Assembly: GCA_938091995.1 (NCBI GenBank) | Contig: CALKNZ010000001.1 | Span: 1 to 64,000 of the forward strand | DNA from: an uncultured Luminiphilus sp. | GTDB lineage: Bacteria > Pseudomonadota > Gammaproteobacteria > Pseudomonadales > Halieaceae | DNA: 64,000 bases | Direction: 5' to 3' | Shown: positions 58,201 to 64,000 of the stretch, in pieces | Layout: each line of letters starts with the position of its first letter | Position numbering within the stretch: position 1 is the stretch's first letter | Made by a program: the position numbers and the translations under genes | The notes under the pieces: model-generated | The model's database searches: none | What the model saw: only the letters and a program-made list of their open reading frames with translations | What the model was told of the DNA's origin: nothing

Positions 58201-58717
58201 GCCGGATAGCAACACCACGGTTGCGGGGCTGATTGTCGATATAAGGACCATCAAAACCCAAAGAGGTGTGATGGCGGTCTTAAAATTAGATGATAATACG
58301 GGCCAAATAGAGTCAACTGTCTATGCTGAGGCGTACACTGAGCATCGGGAGCTGCTGGTCAAAGACCGTATTGTGCTGCTTAGTGGCCGTATTCAGAGCG
58401 ATGAGTATTCCGGTGGTTTGTCAATGCGTGCCCGTGAAATTCGTTCGCTGGAGCAGGCAAGACTGTCCCGAGTGAGTGAAATACGGCTAGAGGTTTTTGA
58501 TGTTGGTCTGGACAGGAATTTGCGGCAATTGATAAAACAGGCGTTGTTGACGTCGGGTGGAGGTGATTGCCCGGTCACGGTTGATTACTTTCAACCCAAG
58601 GGGGTGGCTCGTGTGGCACTGGGTGAACAGTGGCGAGTCAATCCCAGTGATGACCTATTAGAGCGTCTTAGAGGCGCCGTCGGAGGAGAGCATGTGGAGA
58701 TTATCTACGAGCGGTAG
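55256..58717 (+). CDS. dnaE: DNA polymerase III alpha subunit
   Basis: 1153 residues, replicative polymerase core. PHP domain at the N-terminus (FVHLRLHTEFSLVDGL), palm with the catalytic Asp pair in PDFDVDFCMD, fingers with GKHAGGVVIAP, helix-hairpin-helix, and a C-terminal OB domain around LKLDDNTGQIESTVYAE. E. coli is 1160, so full length. The clamp-binding peptide should lie between the HhH and OB parts (near MTDLFG). Its last 26 bp overlap the next gene. Confidence 0.97.
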   Translation: MKQFVHLRLHTEFSLVDGLVRIPKLMGEVAAQGMPAVAVTDATNFYGLIKAYKAAQRAGLKLIVGVDLWVEDPDDRDRPKPLSLLAMNEQGYQNLTLLISKAWREGQYHGSPRIERNWLDAHAEGVLAMSAGCQGEFGQLLINGHEEEARASLRRWMTTFPGRFYIELHRTDRLGEEDYLHAAVELAAEMDCPVVATNDVRFLTTGEFEAHEARVCIGYGRTLDDPRRPREYSEKQYLRSPEEMAELFSDLPEALANTVEIARRCSVTIPLGEPSLPNFPVPDGTTIEDFLSQLSHEGLSRRLEQLQLTDPDTLTEYRERLDFELGVINEMGFPGYFLVVMDFIRWGKQQGIPVGPGRGSGAGSLVAYVLEITDLDPLAYDLLFERFLNPQRVSMPDFDVDFCMDRRDEVIEYVADTYGREAVSQIITFGTMAAKAVVRDVARVQDKPYGLADKMSKLIPFEVGITLEKALEQEEALVQLLKDDSSAQEIWDMAVQLEGVTRNVGKHAGGVVIAPSCLTDFSPLYCDEEGGGLVTQYDKNDVEEAGLVKFDFLGLRTLTIIDWAVAMINKARSDDDGENLDITEIPLDDAKVFTLLKSAETTAVFQLESRGMKDLIKRLQPDSFEDIIALVALFRPGPLQSGMVDNFINRKHGREALAYPDASYQHPSLQPILEPTYGIILYQEQVMQIAQELAGYTLGGADLLRRAMGKKKPEEMAKQRSVFEQGASEKGIDPDLAMKIFDLVEKFAGYGFNKSHSAAYALVSYQTAWLKTHFPAEFMAAVMSSELDNTDKLLTLRDECKSMGVPLRLPAVNEGTYLFTVNTDNEIVYGLGAIKGLGEGPVENLLAARSADGTFKDLFDLCSRTDPRKVNRRALEALIKSGALDSFGVERWIQLAALDDALRAAEQTMANDEAGMTDLFGDVAPTADGDPYAEHRSVRPWTLKEILNGEKDSVGSFLSGHPIQEYEAEVRKFAPRRLRDLQPDSNTTVAGLIVDIRTIKTQRGVMAVLKLDDNTGQIESTVYAEAYTEHRELLVKDRIVLLSGRIQSDEYSGGLSMRAREIRSLEQARLSRVSEIRLEVFDVGLDRNLRQLIKQALLTSGGGDCPVTVDYFQPKGVARVALGEQWRVNPSDDLLERLRGAVGGEHVEIIYER

Positions 58718-59198
58718 AGTTTGTGTTGTCGCGGTAATGTCTGTTTTGTTGATTGGCTGCGAATTCGCCCCTGACTGTACTGTCGAGGATGCAGATGGGG
58801 CTTCCAATGGTAGGACCGGGCGCGTCGGGCAGGCTTACACCGCAGGCTGCTTGGTGTTGTATGACAAAGAACTCTTGCTAGTGGAGGCGATGGGTAAGTG
58901 GGGTCCACCAGGCGGTACGGTGAGATCAGGCGAGTCGTCACAGTGTGGCGCAGAGCGGGAAACCTGGGAAGAGACCAATGTGGCGGTGTCAGTTCAGAGC
59001 ACTGCCGCTGTCTTTCAAAATGGTTTCCATTTGTATTGGTGCTCACCGGTCGGCAAGCCTCTCCCGAAGGTGCGCGCGCCCTTGGAAGTGAGCGATGTGG
59101 GCTTCTTCTCTACGCAAGAATTCCAGGGCTTGAAGTGGCGTTACCCAGATCAAGCGCGAGAGTTGAGGCGCTTGGTAAATGAAAGGTTAAGGCGTTAA
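58692..59198 (+). CDS. Predicted exported Nudix lipoprotein
   Basis: 168 residues. The ATG at 58692 lies inside dnaE but has GGAGGAGAGC directly upstream, a strong ribosome binding site. The protein opens with MWRLSTSGR, a hydrophobic stretch and a lipobox ending at Cys23 (LIGC). Further Cys at 29 and 53 may pair in the periplasm. A Nudix box spans Gly75-x5-Glu81-x7-Arg89-Glu90 followed by TWEETNV, with the usual Gly of the box replaced by Asn96. Nudix enzymes cleave nucleoside diphosphates; an extracytoplasmic lipid-anchored one is uncommon. An internal start at 58737 would remove the anchor. Substrate unknown. Confidence 0.75.
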   Translation: MWRLSTSGRVCVVAVMSVLLIGCEFAPDCTVEDADGASNGRTGRVGQAYTAGCLVLYDKELLLVEAMGKWGPPGGTVRSGESSQCGAERETWEETNVAVSVQSTAAVFQNGFHLYWCSPVGKPLPKVRAPLEVSDVGFFSTQEFQGLKWRYPDQARELRRLVNERLRR

Positions 59199-59202
59199 AA
59201 AT

Positions 59203-59490
59203 ATGTCTAATGATGCTATTGAGGCGGCTGTATTTCGCCGCCTGCTTGCCCATTTGGATGGGCGTAAAGATGTTCAGAATATAGAACTCATGACTTTGGC
59301 CGGATTTTGCCGAAACTGCCTTTCCAAGTGGTATGTAGCCGAAGCCGCAGAGAAGGGTGAGTTGGTAGAACTTGACCATGCGCGCGAGCTGGTCTACGGC
59401 ATGCCCTATGCTGACTGGAAATCTCAATATCAGACAGAGGCGACAGCTGCGCAAATGGCAGCCTTTGAGGCCGCTAACCCTTCAAAGTAA
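59203..59490 (+). CDS. DUF1244 protein
   Basis: 95 residues, DUF1244, a small all-helical cytosolic protein of unknown function. The conserved motif GFCRNCLSKWY contains Cys36 and Cys39, which suggests metal or redox binding; YGMPYADWKS follows. It starts four bases after the Nudix gene and overlaps the convergent hydrolase gene by 9 bp. Confidence 0.85.
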   Translation: MSNDAIEAAVFRRLLAHLDGRKDVQNIELMTLAGFCRNCLSKWYVAEAAEKGELVELDHARELVYGMPYADWKSQYQTEATAAQMAAFEAANPSK

Positions 59491-60081
59491 TTGTGCTATG
59501 ACTTCACCCACCGACACTACGTCAGCATATTTGGCGTTCATGTCGTATAGGTTGGCATTGTGGGCATCCAAATCTCTATCACCCACAGCTTCTATGGGCA
59601 CTACAACGCGATAGTCGTTCTGCAGGCCGTCTACGGTGGTGGCGCGAACACAGCCACTGGTTGTCAGACCCGTTACTACCAAAGAATCGACATTAAGCTC
59701 TCTGAGTTGCGCGTTTAGATTTGTGCCATGGAATGAACTGGCATGTAATTTTTCAATCACAATATCAGAGTCTGCTATCGGCAAGCGCGCATCGAAGTCG
59801 ACCCAGTTTGATTCTGGTTTCAACAATTCAAGTGCGGGCAGACGATCTCGAAATACACGAGCCACCTGGTCATCTCTAAAAATTACGGTGGTTAGGAAAA
59901 CTGGCAGCTTGCGTTGGTGAAAAGCCTCCATTAACGTGATGTTGGCGGCCACGACGCTATCGGCTTCGACGCCTAGTGGGCAATCTGGATCGGTGAAGCC
60001 ATTAACAACGTCTACAATAATAAGAGCAGGGTGATTACCCAATCCCAGTATTTTTTTCTGTAATGCTCCAGAGGTTTTCAA
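59482..60081 (-). CDS. Isochorismatase-like cysteine hydrolase
   Basis: 199 residues from the TTG at 60081, which has GAGG eight bases upstream; a TTG at 60114 lacks a site. The fold belongs to the isochorismatase/N-carbamoylsarcosine amidohydrolase family, with a catalytic triad of Asp24 (IIVDVVNGF), Lys111 (EKLHAS) and Cys144 (LTTSGCVRAT). Cys present means amidohydrolase chemistry rather than isochorismatase. The substrate is not known. Sequence around the Cys is closest to N-carbamoylsarcosine amidase-type enzymes. Confidence 0.85.
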   Translation of the reverse strand: MKTSGALQKKILGLGNHPALIIVDVVNGFTDPDCPLGVEADSVVAANITLMEAFHQRKLPVFLTTVIFRDDQVARVFRDRLPALELLKPESNWVDFDARLPIADSDIVIEKLHASSFHGTNLNAQLRELNVDSLVVTGLTTSGCVRATTVDGLQNDYRVVVPIEAVGDRDLDAHNANLYDMNAKYADVVSVGEVIAQLL

Positions 60082-60238
60082 TGCGCTGTCCTCGTTACTG
60101 CGGCATCGGCTCAAGCTAAGCCCGTTCTTATTACCTGGAAAGAGTTTACCTCGCTGCGGTTAAATATTCATGGAACGGGTCTACAGTATTTCATAATGTT
60201 TATGACGCAACGGCTTTGGGGACCCCAGAGCACGTCTA

Positions 60239-60260
60239 TTGTATGGAGTTTTCCGTACAA
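60239..60260. promoter_or_regulatory. Inverted repeat, possible operator before the HMG-CoA lyase gene
   Basis: Arms TTGTATGGA (60239-60247) and TCCGTACAA (60252-60260) form a 9-bp inverted repeat with one mismatch, around a GTTT spacer. Twenty-two bases in total, the size of TetR/GntR-type operators. It lies about 110 bp before the gene at 60371. A TATAAA hexamer further down could be its -10 element (60313-60318), with TTCCAG a weak -35 16 bp before it. Confidence 0.5.
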
Positions 60261-60370
60261 CCACTGTTACTCTAGTGTCGTCAGCAGGCTCTTCCAGCAG
60301 GGTTATGGGCTACTATAAATCAACTTTGCGAGTGTTTACGCCGTTATATAGCGATAGAAGAGGGGTCATC

Positions 60371-61267
60371 ATGAACAACCGGATTTTGATAAAGGAAGTG
60401 GCGCCTAGAGATGGCTTACAAGCTCAGCCGCAGCATTTAACGTTAGAGCAGCGTCAGCGCCTAATAGAAAGCCTTGCGGTGACCGGCGTACCGGAGCTCG
60501 AGATAGGAAGCTTCGTTTCGCCCAAAGCCGTCCCTCAAATGGCAGGAACCGATGTATTAGCTGCGCACCTACCTAAGGCAGATTTGGCTTACTCGGTATT
60601 AGTTCCCAATATGAAGGGTTATGAGTTGGCCTTGGCCGCTGGTATGAAGACCTATGCGATCGCGATTTCTGCCACGGAGGAAATGAATCAGAACAACATT
60701 AACAAGAGTCTTGAAGAGACGTTTTTAATGGCTGAGGATATTCTTGAACGTGCTCCCCGAGATGGTGTCGATATTCATGTCTACTTGGCCGTTTCCTTTG
60801 TGTGTCCCTACGAGGGTCCCGTGGCTCCTGCAACTGTTTTGGCGCAAGTGGAGCGTTTGATGCATTGCCAGCCTGCTCGGCTGATGATCGCCGATACCAT
60901 CGGCGCCGCAAACCCTAAACAGGTCAATGAACTTATGACAGCATTGGTGTCGCGCTACGGGCATCAGGATCTGGGCTGTCATTTCCACGATACTAGGGCT
61001 CTGGCCATTGCCAATGTCTACGCGGCAATCGAGGCGGGGGTTCGTCAGTTTGATAGTTCTGCTGGGGGGCTCGGTGGTTGCCCATTTGCGCCTGGTGCAA
61101 AGGGTAATGTTGCCACTGAAGATGTCGTTTTATTGTGCGAATCTATGGGATACGAGACGGGTATCCACATGCCGCGGTTGCTCGAGTCTGTTGCCTTATT
61201 GAGTGAATTTATCGGTGCGCCTCAGGGTGGGCGCAGTCATTACTGGCTGAGCCGTGAATCTGCCTGA
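60371..61267 (+). CDS. Hydroxymethylglutaryl-CoA lyase
   Basis: 298 residues from the ATG at 60371, with AGGGG about six bases upstream. Splits HMG-CoA to acetoacetate and acetyl-CoA, the last step of leucine breakdown. HMGL-like TIM barrel: catalytic Arg13-Asp14 (APRDGLQ), metal His204 and His206 (CHFHDTR), and the active-site Cys237 in GGLGGCPFAPGAKGN. The nitroreductase gene follows nine bases later. No methylcrotonyl-CoA carboxylase genes are in the window. Confidence 0.9.
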   Translation: MNNRILIKEVAPRDGLQAQPQHLTLEQRQRLIESLAVTGVPELEIGSFVSPKAVPQMAGTDVLAAHLPKADLAYSVLVPNMKGYELALAAGMKTYAIAISATEEMNQNNINKSLEETFLMAEDILERAPRDGVDIHVYLAVSFVCPYEGPVAPATVLAQVERLMHCQPARLMIADTIGAANPKQVNELMTALVSRYGHQDLGCHFHDTRALAIANVYAAIEAGVRQFDSSAGGLGGCPFAPGAKGNVATEDVVLLCESMGYETGIHMPRLLESVALLSEFIGAPQGGRSHYWLSRESA

Positions 61268-61276
61268 GCCCCGTTG

Positions 61277-61948
61277 ATGAACGTAACCGAGGCCATTGAG
61301 GGCCGTCAAAGTATTCGCGCCTTCGACCCTGATCGTCAGGTTACAGCTGATGTGGTGACTTCGATTCTTACCACAGCGGGCCGTGCCCCTTCGGGCTCTA
61401 ATATTCAGCCCTGGCACGTTTATGTTGTCACTGAAACTGCGAAAGACCGAATCACCCAAGCCTGCACAGCGCGCTACTTAGCGGGGGATGAAGGGCAGTC
61501 GGAGTATCATTACTACCCTCAAGCTTGGCGGCAACCCTACATTGGTCGCCGGCGACAAACGGGGTTTGGTTTGTACGGACTGTTGGGCATAGACAAAGCC
61601 GATGCGGCGGCAGTGCAGGGTTATCGCGTGACCAACTATCAATTTTTTGGGGCTCCAGTGGGCCTTTTCTTTACGATAGATCGCGATATGGAGTTAGGCA
61701 GTTGGCTGGATTACGGTATGTTCCTTCAGAGCGTCATGCTAAGTGCCCGGGACGCGGGTCTTGAAACCTGTGCTCAGGCTGCGTTTTGTCCCTATTACGA
61801 TTCTGTTATGCCGCTCTTGGGTGCTCCAGAGGAGCAAATGCTTGTCTGCGGAATGTCTTTGGGCCATCCCTTGGGGGAAGCCCTAGTCAACGGATACCGC
61901 ACCGAGCGACTCGATGCAGAAGCGTTCACCACTTTTGTCAGTGCCTAA
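61277..61948 (+). CDS. Nitroreductase-family FMN oxidoreductase
   Basis: 223 residues, FMN-dependent NAD(P)H oxidoreductase of the nitroreductase superfamily. RQSIRAFDPDRQV near the N-terminus binds the FMN phosphate, and APSGSNIQPWHVYVV the flavin ring. LETCAQAAF and GMSLGHPLGE complete the pattern. ATG 61277 (an adjacent TTG at 61274 precedes it). Co-directional with the HMG-CoA lyase. The physiological substrate is unknown; its place here suggests a quinone, enoate or nitro compound. Confidence 0.85.
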   Translation: MNVTEAIEGRQSIRAFDPDRQVTADVVTSILTTAGRAPSGSNIQPWHVYVVTETAKDRITQACTARYLAGDEGQSEYHYYPQAWRQPYIGRRRQTGFGLYGLLGIDKADAAAVQGYRVTNYQFFGAPVGLFFTIDRDMELGSWLDYGMFLQSVMLSARDAGLETCAQAAFCPYYDSVMPLLGAPEEQMLVCGMSLGHPLGEALVNGYRTERLDAEAFTTFVSA

Positions 61949-61950
61949 GG

Positions 61951-63099
61951 TTATTGGGCTCTCGCGACCATCTGTTTTGCAATGATCATACGCTGTATCT
62001 CATTGGTGCCCTCACCAATGCACAGCAGCGGCGCGTCTCGATAAAAACGCTCGATTTCATATTCGGGGGAGTAGCTGTAGCCGCCAAAGACACGCATGGC
62101 ATCTAAGCTGTTTTGCACCGCCGCTTCCGAGGCGAAAAATTTGGCTTGTCCCGCTTCAAGGTCACAGCGTTCACCCTGATCAAACTTATTGGCCGCTTGC
62201 CTGACCAATAGTTCAGCCGCAGCGGCACGAGTGGACATTTCGGCAAGTTTCAGCTGGATAGCCTGATGCTCGGCAATGGGTTTACCAAAGGTTTTACGAT
62301 CCATGGCATAACCTAGTGCCATGTCAGTAGCGCCTTTCGCCATGCCAGCACCTCTAGCGGCAATATTAATTCGCCCGAGTTCCAGACCACCGGCAACTTG
62401 CTGAAAGCCGCGGCCCTCCTCCCCGCCAATCAAGTTATCGGCTGAAACGTGGAAATCGTCGAAGATAAGTTCTGCGCTATCGATGGCCCGATAACCCAAT
62501 TTTTTGAGTTTCTTGCCGACAGTAAAGCCCTCACCTTTCTCGCACAAAAATAATGACATGCCGCGATGCCTGGGCTCTATGTCGAGATCGGTTTTAGTCA
62601 GCACTGCCAGACAATTACCGTGAATCCCATTAGAAATCCAGGTTTTGGTGCCGTTTAAAACGTAGTCATTACCCTGGCGTTTGGCCTGCAGTCGAATGCT
62701 TTGCAGATCAGAGCCAGCATCGGGTTCTGTTAAGCCTATGCCCCCCCGCAACTCGCCGGTAGCGAAACGCGGTAAATAATATTCCTTTTGCGCTTGGGTC
62801 CCGCCACGTTCAACGCAGTTGGCCATAATCAGATGGGAGTTAAAAATACCCGAAGGAGCCATCCAGACCTCACAAATTCGGGACACAATTTTGGCGTAGG
62901 TTGTCGCGCTTAAGCCGAGCCCACCATATTGTTCAGAAATTGTGGCACCAAATAGCCCCAAAGTTTTCATCTGTTCGACGAGGTCACTCGGGTACTCATC
63001 AGCCTGATCAAACTCTCTAGCAATAGGCCTTAATTCCCGTTCTACCCATTTGTCGATCGTTGCGAGAATTTGCTGTTCAGTATCGGTTTCTGTGGTCAT
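61951..63099 (-). CDS. Acyl-CoA dehydrogenase
   Basis: 382 residues, FAD flavoprotein oxidising acyl-CoA to the 2-enoyl-CoA. GIGLTEPDAGSD and WISNGIHGN are the FAD/substrate blocks. The catalytic base is the Glu in CIGEGTNEIQ (about residue 363), the position used by short-chain and glutaryl/isovaleryl types. ATG 63099 with GGAG upstream, 26 bp after the MaoC stop, so the two form an operon. Substrate chain length cannot be set from sequence alone. Confidence 0.92.
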   Translation of the reverse strand: MTTETDTEQQILATIDKWVERELRPIAREFDQADEYPSDLVEQMKTLGLFGATISEQYGGLGLSATTYAKIVSRICEVWMAPSGIFNSHLIMANCVERGGTQAQKEYYLPRFATGELRGGIGLTEPDAGSDLQSIRLQAKRQGNDYVLNGTKTWISNGIHGNCLAVLTKTDLDIEPRHRGMSLFLCEKGEGFTVGKKLKKLGYRAIDSAELIFDDFHVSADNLIGGEEGRGFQQVAGGLELGRINIAARGAGMAKGATDMALGYAMDRKTFGKPIAEHQAIQLKLAEMSTRAAAAELLVRQAANKFDQGERCDLEAGQAKFFASEAAVQNSLDAMRVFGGYSYSPEYEIERFYRDAPLLCIGEGTNEIQRMIIAKQMVARAQ

Positions 63100-63125
63100 G
63101 CTGACTCCGAATGGGGGTATGGTTT

Positions 63126-63620
63126 TTAGGCCGCTGCTTCAGGTGCTTTAGGTACGAGGATCTGACGCTCAAAGACGCACACTTCGACGTCATCCTGATT
63201 AACGCCGCGTGTCAGTACGGTAACGATACCGGCGTTGGGCCGGGACTTGGATTCCCGTTTCCCTAGAACTTCGGTGTTGGCATAGAGGGTATCGCCGGGA
63301 AACACCGGCTTGGTGAGTTTAATATCCTTCCAGCCCAAGTTCGCGATGGCTTTGGCACTGACGTCTGAAACACTCATGCCGACGACGATAGCGACCGTCA
63401 GGGGGCTGGCGACCAAGGGTTTGCCAAACTCAGTGGCAGCAGCGTACTCCTCGTCAAAATGCAGCGGATGCGTATTCATGGTGAGCAGAGTAAACCAAGC
63501 GTTATCCTGCTGAGAGATCGTTCGGCCAGGCAGATGATGATAGATATCGCCAACTTGAAAATCGTCAAAATACCGGCCCGGCATGGCGGCATAACGTTCC
63601 ATCACTGTTTGATCACTCAC
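63126..63620 (-). CDS. MaoC-like enoyl-CoA hydratase
   Basis: 164 residues, single hot-dog MaoC domain, R-specific hydration of an enoyl-CoA. Active-site region TISQQDNAWFTLLTMNTHPLHFDEEY, with the acid-base Asp39 and His51/His54 by position. The start is the GTG at 63620: AAGGAG (63630-63635) lies nine bases upstream, and it leaves room for a promoter before the GntR gene. In-frame starts to 63746 would abut the GntR start. It resembles mesaconyl-/itaconyl-CoA hydratases, but that is a family-level similarity only. Confidence 0.8.
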   Translation of the reverse strand: MSDQTVMERYAAMPGRYFDDFQVGDIYHHLPGRTISQQDNAWFTLLTMNTHPLHFDEEYAAATEFGKPLVASPLTVAIVVGMSVSDVSAKAIANLGWKDIKLTKPVFPGDTLYANTEVLGKRESKSRPNAGIVTVLTRGVNQDDVEVCVFERQILVPKAPEAAA

Positions 63621-63705
63621 CTCAACAGACTCCTTGTGAACTGGTTTTCGATCTTTTTGTGCTGCTGGAGGTACATCTGCCCCACAGCGGGTGAAAAACT
63701 CGGTA

Positions 63706-63721
63706 AAATGTTCGGACATTT
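63706..63721. promoter_or_regulatory. Short inverted repeat between the MaoC and GntR genes
   Basis: Arms AAATGT (63706-63711) and ACATTT (63716-63721) with a TCGG spacer, in the 124-bp divergent gap. Possible binding site of the GntR regulator encoded 24 bp away. Its sequence does not match the palindrome at 60239, so the two may serve different regulators. Confidence 0.4.
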
Positions 63722-63744
63722 CCCGCAGGGTAGCAAGATTCGCC

Positions 63745-64000
63745 ATGGCACCCAATCCATTAAGTGTAAAAAGCAAAAAAGATCCGCCACTGTATCGGCA
63801 AATTGCCGATACCTTGCTGTCTGGAATTAGAGATGGGCTCTTTCCTGTTGGGACGCTGTTACCCGGAGAACTCGAGCTTATAGAACGCTTCACTAGCAGT
63901 CGGCATACCGTTCGCGAAGCGCTGCGTGTGTTGGAGGACATGGGTATTGTCAAGCGCCAGCGCGGGCGTGGCACCTTAGTCATTTCCACTGAGGCTAGAC
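63745..64000 (+). CDS. GntR-family transcriptional regulator (5' part, cut by window end)
   Basis: First 85 codons from the ATG at 63745. They encode a GntR winged helix-turn-helix: PPLYRQIADTLLSGIRDGLFPVGTLLPGE, then SSRHTVREALRVLEDMGIVKRQRGRGT, the recognition helix and wing. The effector domain is outside the window, so the subgroup (FadR, HutC or other) cannot be told; the long N-terminal stretch before the domain is short. Divergent from the MaoC-acyl-CoA dehydrogenase operon, which it probably controls. Confidence 0.85.
   Translation, partial: MAPNPLSVKSKKDPPLYRQIADTLLSGIRDGLFPVGTLLPGELELIERFTSSRHTVREALRVLEDMGIVKRQRGRGTLVISTEAR

Overview
The window is a dense stretch of a gammaproteobacterial chromosome with mid-range GC. 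It has almost no intergenic space and no tRNA, rRNA, insertion sequence, prophage or CRISPR array that I can see. The block map / rpsB-tsf-pyrH-frr-uppS-cdsA-dxr-rseP-bamA-skp-lpxD-fabZ-lpxA-lpxB-rnhB-dnaE, the Rnf complex, the Pseudomonas-type 188-residue Dcd and the succinylase lysine branch (dapA, dapC, dapD, dapE) fit a Pseudomonas/Cellvibrionales-like marine gammaproteobacterium. The family-level placement is an inference only. GTG and TTG starts are frequent, and several were chosen from their ribosome binding sites.

Layout. 1-3.9 kb: the N-terminal part of a lipoprotein built of tandem Ig-like modules (minus strand), a GT2 glycosyltransferase, a probable HolD-like clamp-loader psi subunit, rimI and a small unknown gene. 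3.9-9.1 kb: rnfABCDGE on the minus strand. 9.1-14.8 kb: metG without its usual C-terminal tRNA-binding domain, divergent from a short apbC/mrp and dcd, then a DUF3108 protein with purN and purM. 14.8-22 kb: DUF2066 protein, PerM-like permease, hda, a queuosine-precursor transporter, an SDR divergent from a PTPS-like enzyme, a candidate small RNA with a strong terminator, a TlpA-like lipoprotein and a YihY protein. 21.7-32.4 kb: WrbA, DUF2069, sppA, Nudix, DUF3806, dapA-bamC-MBL hydrolase, an LpxL-like acyltransferase with an LRR lipoprotein, a degenerate class III cyclase, rsmJ and a small unknown gene. 32.4-40.3 kb (minus strand): dapE, dapD, a Spx/ArsC-like protein, an atypical nth, dapC, glnD and map. 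40.4-58.7 kb (plus strand): the translation, isoprenoid, outer-membrane and lipid A block ending in dnaE. 58.7-64 kb: a predicted exported Nudix lipoprotein overlapping dnaE, DUF1244, an isochorismatase-like hydrolase, then a catabolic cluster of HMG-CoA lyase, nitroreductase, acyl-CoA dehydrogenase, MaoC hydratase and a GntR regulator cut by the window end.

How the parts work together. The rpsB-to-dnaE block couples translation factors (S2, EF-Ts, RRF), UMP kinase, undecaprenyl-PP and CDP-DAG synthesis, the MEP pathway, envelope stress proteolysis, BamA/Skp outer-membrane assembly and the first lipid A steps. The dap genes feed meso-diaminopimelate to lysine and peptidoglycan. The right-hand end looks like acyl-CoA catabolism of branched-chain (leucine-type) substrates under GntR-type control.

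No single new defence or biosynthetic system stands out. The most interesting signals are: the PTPS-like enzyme with an ExxHGH active site next to an SDR; the exported Nudix lipoprotein; the cyclase-like protein missing substrate residues; endonuclease III with altered Fe-S spacing; the truncated MetG; the HolD-like protein with a long linker; and the palindrome upstream of the HMG-CoA lyase gene.
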